From Pseudomonas sp. 30_B (GTDB taxonomy: Bacteria; Pseudomonadota; Gammaproteobacteria; Pseudomonadales; Pseudomonadaceae): a DNA stretch of 64,000 nt. Positions 1 through 8,317 of the stretch are shown one piece after another. Below the pieces are notes generated by a model, which was not told where the DNA came from, did no database searches, and saw nothing but the letters and a program-made list of their open reading frames with translations. The position numbers and the translations under genes are program-made. Location of the stretch: assembly GCF_017491605.1 (NCBI RefSeq), contig NZ_JAFGYY010000010.1, positions 124,001 through 188,000 of the forward strand. Direction: 5' to 3'. Each line of letters opens with the position of its first letter. Within the stretch, counting starts at the first letter, position 1.

Positions 1-911
1 AGGTGCGCGAGGCGCACTTCGACCATCACCTGCCTTACTCCGTGCGCCACGGCGGCAACATCCCCGCTATCTGGGCCCGTGCCAGCGGCGCGTCCACGCG
101 GGTGATCGGCCTGTCGTGGAGCGACGAAGTGCAGCTCATCGTCAGCGCCCCGGACAGCGGCGTGCGCAGCATCCGCGACCTGCGCCACCGGCGCTTCGGC
201 CTGCCGAAGTGGGCCAACGTGCAGATCGACTTCACCCGCGCCCAGTCGCTGCGCGGCCTGGAAAACGCCTTGCGCCTGGAAGGCCTGGAAGTGCGCGACG
301 TGGAGCTGGTGGACTACCCCTACGGCGGCACCTACAGCGACGACCCGGTGCGCCACGTGTTCGGCGCCCAGGTGGCGCTCAAGGGCAACCGCGTGGTGCA
401 GCGCAACAACGAATTGATCGGCCTGCTGCGCGGCGACATCGACGCCATCTTCCTCAAGGGCGCCCACGGCCTGCAGCTGGCCCACGAATTCGGCCTGCAC
501 GTGGTGCTGGACGTCGGCTCGCACCCCGAGCCGCTGGTACGCTCGAACATCGGCACGCCGCGCACCCTGACCGTCGACCAGCAACTGCTGGATGAGCACT
601 TCGATGCCGCCGTCCTGGTGCTCGACACCGTATTGCGCTCCGAGCAATGGGCCTGGGCGCACCCGGAGGAAACCCGCCGCTTCCTCGCCCGCGAACTGAA
701 CACCAGCGAGTTCTGGGTCGCCAGTGCCTACGGCGAGGACGCCCATCTGCGCCTGCAGACCAACCTGGCGGAACGCTCGGTCAACGCCCTGCGCGACCTC
801 ACCGCCTTCCTGCAGCGCTGGGACTTCATCGGCGCCGACGTCAGCGTCGACGACTGGATCGACCCGCGTCCGCTGGAAGCCCTGCTGGGGAAGATCGATG
901 TCGCCATCTAG
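1..911 (+). CDS. DszB/SsuA-like substrate-binding protein, 5' truncated
   Basis: About 303 residues are visible; the reading frame is open at the window edge, so the N-terminus is missing and the GTG at position 3 is probably an internal codon. The protein has the periplasmic-binding-protein fold of the SsuA/TauA/NMT1 group and most resembles the desulfinase DszB as I remember it: an early VREAHFDHH segment with a nearby Gly-Gly, a DVELVDYPY stretch in the middle and a C-terminal LTAFLQRWDF...VDDWIDP segment. DszB releases sulfite from 2-hydroxybiphenyl-2-sulfinate, but its catalytic cysteine would lie upstream of the window, so enzyme and transport receptor cannot be told apart here. Its last codons overlap the next gene, and two permeases and an ATPase follow, which favours a role in uptake of a sulfonate-like compound. 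Confidence 0.75.
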   Translation, partial: VREAHFDHHLPYSVRHGGNIPAIWARASGASTRVIGLSWSDEVQLIVSAPDSGVRSIRDLRHRRFGLPKWANVQIDFTRAQSLRGLENALRLEGLEVRDVELVDYPYGGTYSDDPVRHVFGAQVALKGNRVVQRNNELIGLLRGDIDAIFLKGAHGLQLAHEFGLHVVLDVGSHPEPLVRSNIGTPRTLTVDQQLLDEHFDAAVLVLDTVLRSEQWAWAHPEETRRFLARELNTSEFWVASAYGEDAHLRLQTNLAERSVNALRDLTAFLQRWDFIGADVSVDDWIDPRPLEALLGKIDVAI

Positions 912-2109
912 CCCGGCGCGGCCCGCCGCCTTCCTGCTCAACTTCATGCTGCTGGCGGCGTTCAGCGGCGCCACCATCGGCATGGCGAAGATCGTCACCA
1001 CGCTCTACGCCATCAGCATCGGCGCCAACGCCATGCAGATCGGCATCATCTCGGCCATGGAAGCCCTGGGCATGGTGATCCTCACCCTGCCGGCCGGCTT
1101 CGTCATCGCCCGCTTCGGCGCGCGCCGGGTGTACTTCCTCGCCAGCCTCGGGCCGATGCTGCTGAACCTGGCCATCCCGCTGTTCGGCGGTTGGCTGTGG
1201 CTGGCCTTCGCGCGGCTGCTGATAGGCCTGTGCATCCCCTTCCGCATCGTCGCCATGAACAGCGCCTTCCTGCGCCAGCTCAAGCGCATCGGCAACGACA
1301 AGGCCGGCTGGTACCGCGGTTCGCTGACCCTGGGCATGGGCCTGCTCGGCCCGCTGCTGGGCAACTGGCTGAGCGGCGCGGCGAGCTTCACCTGGGGTTT
1401 TGCCGCCATCGGCCTGTGCTTCGGCCTGATGGCCTTCTACAGCCTCGGCTTCTGGGAAGGCGAAGCGCCGACCGAAGATGTGCCCGTAGCCGCCGCCACC
1501 GGCGGCCTGCTGCAACAGGTCGGCGCCATGCTGGCCAACGTCGAGATCGCCGAGAGCTGCCTGATCGAGCTGCTCAGCGCCGCCACCAGCGCGCTGTTCG
1601 GCACCTTCATCCTGCTGCTGGCGATGGAAGTCGTTGGCCTGTCCCAGGGCCAGGCAGTAAGCCTGGTGATGATCCAGGGCCTGGCCTCGGTGCTCGGGCT
1701 GTTCGGCTTCGGCTACCTGATCGAACGCAGCGGCCGGCGCCTGGCCTACATCGGCAGCCTCACGGCGGCGCTGGCCGCCCTGCTGCTGCTCGGGGTTGCC
1801 CGCGACTACTGGCTGCTGGCCCTGGGCGGCGTGCTGCTCAGCGCGGCGGCGGCGCTCATCCACCTGGTGAACATGGCCCAGCTGGGCGAGCACGCCATGG
1901 ACAAGAGCAAGATTTCCGGGCTGTTCAACCTCGCCTCCATGTCCGGCAGCTTTTCCGGCGCGCTGCTGGGCGGGGCGATCAGCCACTTCGTCGGGCTGGG
2001 CAACCTGTTCCTCTGCTGGATTCCCCTGGTGCTGCTGGCCGCGCTGTTCTGCTGGCAACGCAAGCTGCGCCGCCACAGTGCCGGGCCATTGCTCGGGCAG
2101 GAGGGCTGA
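898..2109 (+). CDS. MFS transporter
   Basis: A 403-residue major facilitator protein with about twelve hydrophobic segments. The ATG at 898 is chosen because it overlaps the end of the substrate-binding gene by 14 bases (translational coupling) and because the first membrane segment (FLLNFMLLAAFSGATIG) starts about 12 residues later; an upstream open frame from 724 only reads through the previous gene. A loop with FGARR after the second segment fits MFS motif A. It is inserted between the binding protein and the two ABC permeases, an unusual place for a secondary carrier. It may export a product or import the same substrate; the sequence does not show which. Confidence 0.82.
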   Translation: MSPSSPARPAAFLLNFMLLAAFSGATIGMAKIVTTLYAISIGANAMQIGIISAMEALGMVILTLPAGFVIARFGARRVYFLASLGPMLLNLAIPLFGGWLWLAFARLLIGLCIPFRIVAMNSAFLRQLKRIGNDKAGWYRGSLTLGMGLLGPLLGNWLSGAASFTWGFAAIGLCFGLMAFYSLGFWEGEAPTEDVPVAAATGGLLQQVGAMLANVEIAESCLIELLSAATSALFGTFILLLAMEVVGLSQGQAVSLVMIQGLASVLGLFGFGYLIERSGRRLAYIGSLTAALAALLLLGVARDYWLLALGGVLLSAAAALIHLVNMAQLGEHAMDKSKISGLFNLASMSGSFSGALLGGAISHFVGLGNLFLCWIPLVLLAALFCWQRKLRRHSAGPLLGQEG

Positions 2110-2871
2110 ATGCTCAACCGCACCCTTGATCGCCTGAGCTGGTTCGCCTCGCCGCTGCTCCTGCTGCTGGCCTGGTTCGTCACCGCCCGCGCCGGCTGGT
2201 TCCCGCCGCAACTGCTGGTGCCGCCGGCGGAGGTATGGGCGAGCTTCCAGGACCTGCTGGCCAGCGGCGAGCTGCGCGAGCACGTGGTCAACAGCCTGTC
2301 GCGCCTGGCCATCGGCTTCTCCATCGGCGCCGTCGGCGGGCTGCTGTTCGGCACCGCCATGGCCCTGTCGAAGACCGTGGAAGCCTACTGCGCGCCGCTG
2401 TTCCATACCCTGCGCCAGGTGCCGTCCATCGCGCTGATCCCGATGTTCATCCTGTTCTTCGGCGTGGAAGAAACCTTCAAGGTCCTGATCGTCACCAAGG
2501 CCGCCTTCTTCCCCGTGGCGCTGGCCGCCAGCGAAGGCGTGAAGGGCATTCCGCGCGGCTATTTCGAGGTCGCCAGCGTCTACCGCCTGCCGCTCTGGAG
2601 CCTGCTGCGCGACGTCGCCTTCCCCGCCGCCGCGCCGCCCATCGTCACCGGCCTGCGTATCAGCCTGAGCCGCGCCTGGATGGTGCTGGTGGCCGCCGAA
2701 CTGCTCGCCGCCGACAGCGGCCTGGGGCAGATGATCGAGCTGAGCCGGCAGATGCTGCGCATCGACATCGTGATGGTCGGCGTGGTGGTCACCGGGGCCA
2801 TCGGCTTCATCCTCGACTTCGCCTTCCGCCTGCTGGAGAAGCGCCTGCTGCGCTGGAGACCGACGCCATGA
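2110..2871 (+). CDS. ABC transporter permease (SsuC/TauC type), first of a pair
   Basis: A 253-residue inner-membrane permease of the BPD_transp_1 family, the usual length for SsuC/TauC. It has about six hydrophobic segments and an EAA-type cytoplasmic loop at about residues 140-165 (EGVKGIPRGYFEVASVY) that docks on the ATPase. The ATG directly follows the TGA of the MFS gene with no spacer. Its own stop overlaps the next start as ATGA. With the adjacent second permease it probably forms a heterodimeric channel; most sulfonate and taurine systems use a homodimer. Confidence 0.88.
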   Translation: MLNRTLDRLSWFASPLLLLLAWFVTARAGWFPPQLLVPPAEVWASFQDLLASGELREHVVNSLSRLAIGFSIGAVGGLLFGTAMALSKTVEAYCAPLFHTLRQVPSIALIPMFILFFGVEETFKVLIVTKAAFFPVALAASEGVKGIPRGYFEVASVYRLPLWSLLRDVAFPAAAPPIVTGLRISLSRAWMVLVAAELLAADSGLGQMIELSRQMLRIDIVMVGVVVTGAIGFILDFAFRLLEKRLLRWRPTP

Positions 2872-3629
2872 TCCGATTGCTCAAGAGTCTTCGCGGGCTG
2901 GTCCTGCCGGCCCTGCTGATCGCCGCCTGGCACTGGCAATCGCAACAGGGTGCCAGCACCGCCTATGCCTTCGTGCCGCTGGAGCGCATCGGCGCCGGCT
3001 TCGCCGAGCTGATCGACACCGGCGAGCTTTGGTTGAGCGTCGCCGCCAGTCTCAAGCGCACCTGCCTCGGCCTGCTGCTGGGCGTGCTCGCCGGCTTCGC
3101 CCTGGGCGCCGGCATGGCGCTGTCGCGGCCACTGGAGCGGCTGTTCGCGCCGCTCTACCACACCATCCGCCAGGTGCCGATCCTCGGCCTGATCCCGCTG
3201 ATCGCCCTGTGGTTCGGCAGCGGCGAGGCGTCCAAGGTGCTGATCGTCAGCCTCGCCGCCTTCTACCCGATGACGCTGAACGCCTTCGAGGGCTTCCGCG
3301 ACGTGGAGAAGCGCTACCGCGAAGTCGGCCGCCTGTATGCCTTCGGCCCCTGGCAGCAGTTCCGCGAAGTGCTGCTGCCCGGCGCCCTGCCCAGCCTGAG
3401 CAACGGCGTGCTGCACGCGCTGGCCTTCGCCTGGGTCAGCTCGGTGGGCTGCGAGCTGTTCCTCTCCACCGGCATGGGCCTGGGCAACCTGATGATGAAC
3501 GCCGAGACCGGCTCGCGCATGGAGATCGTGGTGATCGGCGTGCTCAGCATCGGCCTGCTCGGCTACGCCATGAACCAGCTGTTCGCCCGTGCCGCGCGCC
3601 ACCTGCTGCGCTGGCGCAACCTGCGCTGA
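2868..3629 (+). CDS. ABC transporter permease (SsuC/TauC type), second of a pair
   Basis: A 253-residue permease of the same family and length as its upstream neighbour but clearly divergent from it, so this is an old duplication and not a recent copy. The start ATG overlaps the previous stop (ATGA). The EAA loop reads EGFRDVEKRYREVGRLY, and about six membrane segments are visible. The ATPase gene follows 10 bases later, so binding protein, carrier, both permeases and ATPase read as one operon. Confidence 0.88.
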   Translation: MIRLLKSLRGLVLPALLIAAWHWQSQQGASTAYAFVPLERIGAGFAELIDTGELWLSVAASLKRTCLGLLLGVLAGFALGAGMALSRPLERLFAPLYHTIRQVPILGLIPLIALWFGSGEASKVLIVSLAAFYPMTLNAFEGFRDVEKRYREVGRLYAFGPWQQFREVLLPGALPSLSNGVLHALAFAWVSSVGCELFLSTGMGLGNLMMNAETGSRMEIVVIGVLSIGLLGYAMNQLFARAARHLLRWRNLR

Positions 3630-3639
3630 CCCTTTTGCC

Positions 3640-4449
3640 ATGAGTGCCCAGACCATGAACGCGATCCTCGACCCCGCCCTCCTTCCGGCCCAGCAGGCGC
3701 AACACGGCGCGCTGGCCATCCAGGGCCTGAGCAAGGCCTATTCCATCGACGGCCGCAGCCTGCCGGTGCTGGAGAACATCGACCTGGCGGTACGCCCCGG
3801 CGAGTTCGTCAGCATCGTCGGCGCCAGCGGCTGCGGCAAATCCTCGCTGCTGCGGCTGATCGTCGGCCTGGAGAACGACTACAGCGGGCGCATCCTGCTC
3901 GACGGCCAGCTGGTGACCGGCACCAGCCTGGAACGCGGCATCGTGTTCCAGGACCACCGCCTGTTCCCCTGGAAGACCGTCGAAGAGAACGTCGCCCTGG
4001 CGCTGAAGAACCAGAAGCTCAGCCGCGCCGAAAAGCGCGAGTGGGTGGCCGATCACCTGGAGCTGGTGGGCCTGACCGGCTTCGAGCACGCCTACCCGCA
4101 CCAGCTCTCCGGCGGCATGGCGCAGCGCGCCGCCATCGCCCGCGCGCTGATCACCCGGCCCAAGGTGCTGCTGCTGGACGAACCCTTCGGCGCCCTCGAC
4201 GCCCTCACCCGCGTGCGCCTGCAGCACGAACTGCAGCGCATCTGGGTGCAGCAGCGCAGCACCATGATCATGGTCACCCACGACGTGGAAGAGGCGCTGT
4301 ACCTGGGTGACCGGGTGATCGTCATGGATGCGCGGCCGGGGCGGATTCGCCATGAGGTGCGGGTCGACCTGCCGCACCCGCGCCAGCGCGCCGAGCCCTT
4401 GCTGCAACGGCTCAAGGACGAACTGCTGGGCGAGCTGATGCACGGCTAG
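3640..4449 (+). CDS. ABC transporter ATP-binding protein (SsuB/TauB type)
   Basis: A 269-residue nucleotide-binding subunit. Visible motifs in order: Walker A GASGCGKSS near residue 65, Q-loop QDHRLFPW, signature LSGGMAQR, Walker B VLLLDEPFGALDAL and the switch histidine in MVTHDVEEAL. The ATG at 3640 is 10 bases after the permease stop; an in-frame ATG at 3655 is an alternative. It powers the transporter formed by the two permeases just upstream. The family includes sulfonate, taurine, nitrate and pyrimidine-precursor importers, so the substrate is inferred from the DszB-like binding protein and is uncertain. Confidence 0.92.
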   Translation: MSAQTMNAILDPALLPAQQAQHGALAIQGLSKAYSIDGRSLPVLENIDLAVRPGEFVSIVGASGCGKSSLLRLIVGLENDYSGRILLDGQLVTGTSLERGIVFQDHRLFPWKTVEENVALALKNQKLSRAEKREWVADHLELVGLTGFEHAYPHQLSGGMAQRAAIARALITRPKVLLLDEPFGALDALTRVRLQHELQRIWVQQRSTMIMVTHDVEEALYLGDRVIVMDARPGRIRHEVRVDLPHPRQRAEPLLQRLKDELLGELMHG

Positions 4450-4555
4450 ACCGGGGCGTCCCGATCCGTCCGAATATCTGTCGTCGGCGACCTTTCTCCG
4501 CGCGCCGTGCTAACCCTATAAGGGCCGCTCTTCCAACGCCTTGAGGGTGCACTTC

Positions 4556-5236
4556 ATGAACAGGATCGTCGCCATCACCGGCGGCTTCGGCCACCTCGGC
4601 AGCGTGGTCGGCCAGGCGTTCGCCGACGCCGGCTGGCAGGTCGCGCTGCTCGACCGGGCCGTGAGTCCGCGTTATCCACAGGCCGGTGCGCTGTCCCTGG
4701 GCGGCGTCGACCTGACCGACGCGGCCGCCGCCCGCGCCGCCATCGACCGCGCCAGCGAACATTTCGGCGGACTCGATGCGCTGATCAACGTGGCCGGCGG
4801 CTTCCACTGGGAAACCCTGGCCGACGGCGACGTCGACACCTGGGACCTGATGTACCGCATCAACCTGCGCACCGCCGTGGTCTCCAGCCAGGCCGCGCTG
4901 GCGCACCTGAAGGCGCGCGGGCACGGGCGCATCCTCAATATCGCGGCGGCGGCCGCCACCCGCGCGGCACTGGGGACCGGCGCCTACGCCGCGTCCAAGG
5001 CCGGGGTGATGCGCCTGACCGAGGCGTTGGCCGAGGAGCTGAAGGACGCGCGCATCACAGTCAACGCGCTGATGCCGAGCATCATCGACACCCCGCAGAA
5101 CCGCGCCGACATGCCCGACGCCGACTTCGACCACTGGGTGCGCCCGGAACAACTGGCGGCGACCCTGCTGTTCCTCGCCTCGGACAGCGCGGCGGCGATC
5201 ACCGGCGCCTGCATCCCGGTCACCGGGCGGGTCTGA
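4556..5236 (+). CDS. SDR family NAD(P)-dependent oxidoreductase
   Basis: A 226-residue classical short-chain dehydrogenase. The nucleotide-binding motif TGGFGHLG lies at residues 7-14, the NVAGG motif near residue 80 and the catalytic YAASK near residue 143. The ATG at 4556 is preferred over a TTG at 4541 because the GAGGGTG ribosome-binding site lies 6 bases before it. Compared with usual family members (about 250 residues) it is slightly short. It stands alone in a gap between the ABC operon and an AEC carrier; the substrate cannot be inferred. Confidence 0.88.
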   Translation: MNRIVAITGGFGHLGSVVGQAFADAGWQVALLDRAVSPRYPQAGALSLGGVDLTDAAAARAAIDRASEHFGGLDALINVAGGFHWETLADGDVDTWDLMYRINLRTAVVSSQAALAHLKARGHGRILNIAAAAATRAALGTGAYAASKAGVMRLTEALAEELKDARITVNALMPSIIDTPQNRADMPDADFDHWVRPEQLAATLLFLASDSAAAITGACIPVTGRV

Positions 5237-5316
5237 CTTCGGACCGAGGTCGCATTGGACGGCAGCGACCTCGGCCCCTATGCTCGCCAACCGTTTCGCT
5301 GTCCGGTTGCGTTGCC

Positions 5317-6252
5317 ATGTCCCACGTCCTGTCCGTCGTCCTGCCGATCTTCGCGCTGATCCTGGTCGGCTGGCTGTGCCGGCGCACTAATCGCCTCGGC
5401 CCGCAGGCCGCCTCGGAGATCAACAGGCTGGTGGTCTGGCTGTGCCTGCCGGCGCTGCTGTTCAAGGTCACCGCCACCGCAACCTGGGCGGAAATCTGGC
5501 AGCCGGGCTTCCTCGCCGCCTTCACCGGCGGTTGCCTGCTGGTGTTCTTCGCCACCCTCGCCTGGCGCCTGATGCAGGGCCGCACCTTGCCGGCGGCGAG
5601 CATCGACGGGCTCAGCGCGTCCTACGCCAACACCGGCTACATGGGCATCCCGCTGTGCCTGCTGGTGTTCGGCCAGGACGGCCTGGAGCCGGCGCTGATC
5701 GCCTCGCTGCTGGTGGTCTGCGTGCTGTTCGCCATCGCCGTGGTGTGCATCGAAGTCGGCTTGCAGAGCGAGAAGCACATCGGTCGCGCGGTTGCCGTGG
5801 TGCTCAAGGCGCTGGGCAAGAATCCGCTGGTGGTGTCGCCCATCGTCGGCGGCCTGTGGGCAGCGTCCGGCATCGGCCTGCCGGAGCCGCTGCTGCATTT
5901 TCTCGATATGCTCGCTGCCGCTACCACGCCCTGCGCGCTGGTCTCGCTCGGCCTGTTCCTGGCGCAGAAGCAGGAGCCGCAGGATGCGCAGGCCGGCGCC
6001 TGGCCGCTGGTGGCGATCAAATTGATTGGCCAGCCGCTGCTCACCGGTTTTCTCGCCTACCAGGTCTTCGACCTGCCGCCGCTGTGGGCGGACTCGGCGC
6101 TGCTGCTCAGTGCGCTGCCCACCGGCACCGGGCCCTTCATGCTCGCCGAGTATTACCAGCGCGAGGCGGCGGTGGTGTCGCGGAGCATTCTGGTGTCGAC
6201 ACTGGGGTCGCTGGTGACCCTGTCGCTGTGCCTGCTGTGGATCGCTCGTTAA
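5317..6252 (+). CDS. AEC family transporter (auxin efflux carrier fold)
   Basis: A 311-residue membrane protein with about ten hydrophobic segments in two halves. The SASYANTGYMGIPL segment near residue 105 is typical of bacterial AEC carriers, which move malonate, malate or related small acids. It starts 80 bases after the SDR gene in the same direction. A run of repeats follows its stop codon, and no terminator on its own strand is evident. The substrate is unknown. Confidence 0.85.
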   Translation: MSHVLSVVLPIFALILVGWLCRRTNRLGPQAASEINRLVVWLCLPALLFKVTATATWAEIWQPGFLAAFTGGCLLVFFATLAWRLMQGRTLPAASIDGLSASYANTGYMGIPLCLLVFGQDGLEPALIASLLVVCVLFAIAVVCIEVGLQSEKHIGRAVAVVLKALGKNPLVVSPIVGGLWAASGIGLPEPLLHFLDMLAAATTPCALVSLGLFLAQKQEPQDAQAGAWPLVAIKLIGQPLLTGFLAYQVFDLPPLWADSALLLSALPTGTGPFMLAEYYQREAAVVSRSILVSTLGSLVTLSLCLLWIAR

Positions 6253-6288
6253 GGCTGTCTTTTCTTGGGTAAACCTGTACCTGTGCTT

Positions 6289-6404
6289 CCCCTCACCCTA
6301 ACCCTCTCCCGGAGGGAGAGGGGACCGTCTGGAGCAGGATGGCAGCGCAACGTCAGCCGGCACGAGCAGCTCCCTCTCCCTCTGGGAGAGGGCTGGGGTG
6401 AGGG
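6289..6404. repeat. Composite inverted repeat (CCCTCACCC ... GGGTGAGGG type)
   Basis: The outer arms at 6289-6310 and 6384-6404 are near-complementary (CCCCTCACCCTAACCCTCTC against GAGAGGGCTGGGGTGAGGG). Each arm carries a small internal hairpin of CTCTCCC with GGGAGAG. It lies in the intergenic gap between two genes that converge here. This looks like a REP/BIME-class palindromic element of a kind common in Pseudomonas. Confidence 0.7.
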
Positions 6405-6429
6405 CTGATTCGAGCACAGAAATTTCCCT

Positions 6430-6521
6430 GTAGGAGCGAGGGGGACACCGTCGTTATTGCTCGCGAACCGCCCAGCGCCGGAGCCGCCGGGGATTCCGTT
6501 CGCGAGCAAGCTCGCTCCTAC
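6430..6521. repeat. REP pair bounded by GTAGGAGCGAG / CTCGCTCCTAC
   Basis: The ends GTAGGAGCGAG and CTCGCTCCTAC are perfect inverted copies. Inside, TTGCTCGCGAA pairs with TTCGCGAGCAA. The same bounding sequence returns at 27630-27707, and close relatives at 11204-11274 and 57404-57476, so this is a dispersed family. Confidence 0.8.
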
Positions 6522-6534
6522 AAAAGCTGGGAAT

Positions 6535-6572
6535 AAAAAAACGGACCAGCCATCGCGGGGATGGTGGTCCGT
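6535..6572 (-). terminator. Rho-independent terminator of the permease at 6665
   Basis: On the minus strand ACGGACCA (6572-6565) pairs with TGGTCCGT (6548-6541), with a further GATGG/CCATC-like match inside the loop. It is followed by six T (6540-6535). It lies 93 bases past the permease stop. Confidence 0.8.
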
Positions 6573-6664
6573 TGCGCAAACGCAGGGGTCCGTCACGGGG
6601 GAAGATGATGACGGACCAGACGCAGCCCCTCAGGCGTATGGCCCGAATTGCGTCAACGTTGCGA

Positions 6665-8194
6665 TCAAGCCGGTTCGGTCAGCGCGCCCGCAGCGCGCGC
6701 GGGTAGTTGGCGGCCGGAGATCCGATGGGCGTCGCCCGCCGGTGCGGTGCCCTTGTCGTAAGGCTTGGCCAGCAGCATGTAGGCCAGGCCCGCGCCGATC
6801 ACCACGACGCTGGTGAGGATCATCGAGTAGTTCATGTACCAGGGCGCGTCCGGGGTGCGCGGCCAGACCATGTTGGTGATCGCCGCCACGCCGTAGATCA
6901 GCGCTGCAACGTTCACCGGCACGCCCCACTTGCCGAGGGTGAACTGCCCGCCGGGCACCCAGCCCTTGGCGCGGGCGATCAGCGAGGCGATGACGATCAG
7001 CTGGAACGACACGTAGATGCCGATCGCGGCGAAGCCGACGATGGTGGCCACGGCGTCGCCCATGAACAGGCCCAGGCAGACGATGGCCGCCGGCATCACG
7101 CCCGCCACCACCAGTGCAACGGCCGGGACGTGGTTGGTGTTGAGCTTGGACAGGGCCTTGCTGCCGACGATCATCTCGTCGCGGGCATAGGCGAACAGCA
7201 GGCGGCTGGCGGCGGCCTGCAGGCTCAGCACGCAGGACACGAACGACACCATCACCACCGCCATCACCAGCTTCGAGCCCACCGGGCCGAAGGCGTTGGC
7301 GAGGATGGTGGTCACCGGATCGGTGTCTTCACCGTTGATCACGCGCTGGATGTCCGGCACCGAGAGGATCAGCGCCAGGCACGCGAACATCGCAGCGGCG
7401 CCGCCGATGTAGATGGTCATGCGCATGGTCTTGGGGATCATCTTGCCGGGGTTCGGAGTTTCCTCGGCGACGTCACCGCAGGCCTCGAAGCCGTAGTACT
7501 GGAACAGGCCCGCCAGGGACGCGGCGAGGAAGGCCGGCCAGTAGCTGCCGTCGATCTTGATGTCGAAGGTGTTGAACAGCACGCTGAAGTCGTTGTGGCG
7601 CTCGAAGATCAGCAGGTAGCCGCCCACCAGCAGCGCACCACCCAGCTCGCAGAGGAAGCCGAACATGGCGACACGGGCCAGCAGCTTGGTGCCGGACAGG
7701 TTGAGCACGGTGGACAGCGCGATCAGCGCCAGGGCGATGCCGATGGCGGCGTTGCCGTGCATCTCGAAGCCGAGCATGGCGGCCATGTACGGGCTGGCGC
7801 CCACGGCGATGCCGGCGATGGAGGTGCACAGCGCCCAGGCGTACACCCAGCCCACCATCCACGCCCAGCGCTTGCCCACCAGGCGGCGCGCCCAGGGATA
7901 GACGCCGCCAGAGATCGGGAATTGCGAGACCACTTCGCAGAACACCAGGCACACCAGCATCTGGCCCAGGCCGATCAGCAGGTAGGTCCAGAACATCGGC
8001 GGCCCCCCGGCGGCCAGGCACAGGCCGAACAGGGTGTAGACGCCGACCACCGGCGACAGGTAGGTGAAGCCCAGGGAGAAGTTCTCCCACAGGCTCATGC
8101 TGCGTTCGAAGTTGGAGCTGTAGCCGAGCGCGGCGAGCTGCTCGGCATCGGAATCGGTTACGCCAGCGGCACGCTTGGCAGGAGACCCACTCAT
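6665..8194 (-). CDS. APC family amino acid/amine permease
   Basis: A 509-residue permease of the amino acid-polyamine-organocation superfamily with about twelve membrane segments. The N-terminal LGYSSNFERSMSLWENF motif followed by a GFTYLSPVVGVY segment marks the branch of amino acid/choline-type permeases (yeast Bat1/UGA4-like). SGGVYPWARR lies near residue 95. It is the last gene of the dimethylamine-monooxygenase-like cluster, 123 bases after dmmA, and has its own terminator. Inference: it imports the methylated amine or amino compound that the monooxygenase demethylates. It could also be an unrelated amino acid carrier sharing the promoter. Confidence 0.88.
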   Translation of the reverse strand: MSGSPAKRAAGVTDSDAEQLAALGYSSNFERSMSLWENFSLGFTYLSPVVGVYTLFGLCLAAGGPPMFWTYLLIGLGQMLVCLVFCEVVSQFPISGGVYPWARRLVGKRWAWMVGWVYAWALCTSIAGIAVGASPYMAAMLGFEMHGNAAIGIALALIALSTVLNLSGTKLLARVAMFGFLCELGGALLVGGYLLIFERHNDFSVLFNTFDIKIDGSYWPAFLAASLAGLFQYYGFEACGDVAEETPNPGKMIPKTMRMTIYIGGAAAMFACLALILSVPDIQRVINGEDTDPVTTILANAFGPVGSKLVMAVVMVSFVSCVLSLQAAASRLLFAYARDEMIVGSKALSKLNTNHVPAVALVVAGVMPAAIVCLGLFMGDAVATIVGFAAIGIYVSFQLIVIASLIARAKGWVPGGQFTLGKWGVPVNVAALIYGVAAITNMVWPRTPDAPWYMNYSMILTSVVVIGAGLAYMLLAKPYDKGTAPAGDAHRISGRQLPARAAGALTEPA

Positions 8195-8235
8195 CGTTGT
8201 TTCCTCTCAGGGGTTGATGGGCAGAAGGCAATCGG

Positions 8236-8261
8236 CCGGCGGGCCTCACGACGCCCGCCGG
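8236..8261. promoter_or_regulatory. Intercistronic hairpin between dmmA and permease
   Basis: A perfect nine-base inverted repeat, CCGGCGGGC and GCCCGCCGG, with an eight-base loop lies in the 123-base gap. No T-run follows on the minus strand, so it is more likely an mRNA-stabilising or attenuating structure than a full terminator. Confidence 0.5.
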
Positions 8262-8317
8262 TTCCCTTTTCGGGTTTGTAGTTGTGTGTACTGCGCGGCT
8301 TTGCTCCTGGTGGAGCG

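Noticed and set aside
724..897. Upstream extension of the MFS gene
   Set aside because: It overlaps the substrate-binding protein and adds a Pro/Thr/Ser-rich leader; the ATG at 898 starts just before the first membrane helix.
841..2406. A 521-codon minus-strand frame over the MFS gene
   Set aside because: Repetitive Gln/Ala/Gly/Glu translation typical of an antisense frame in GC-rich DNA.
6289..6521. CRISPR array
   Set aside because: The repeats are inverted and not direct, with no regular spacers and no cas genes.
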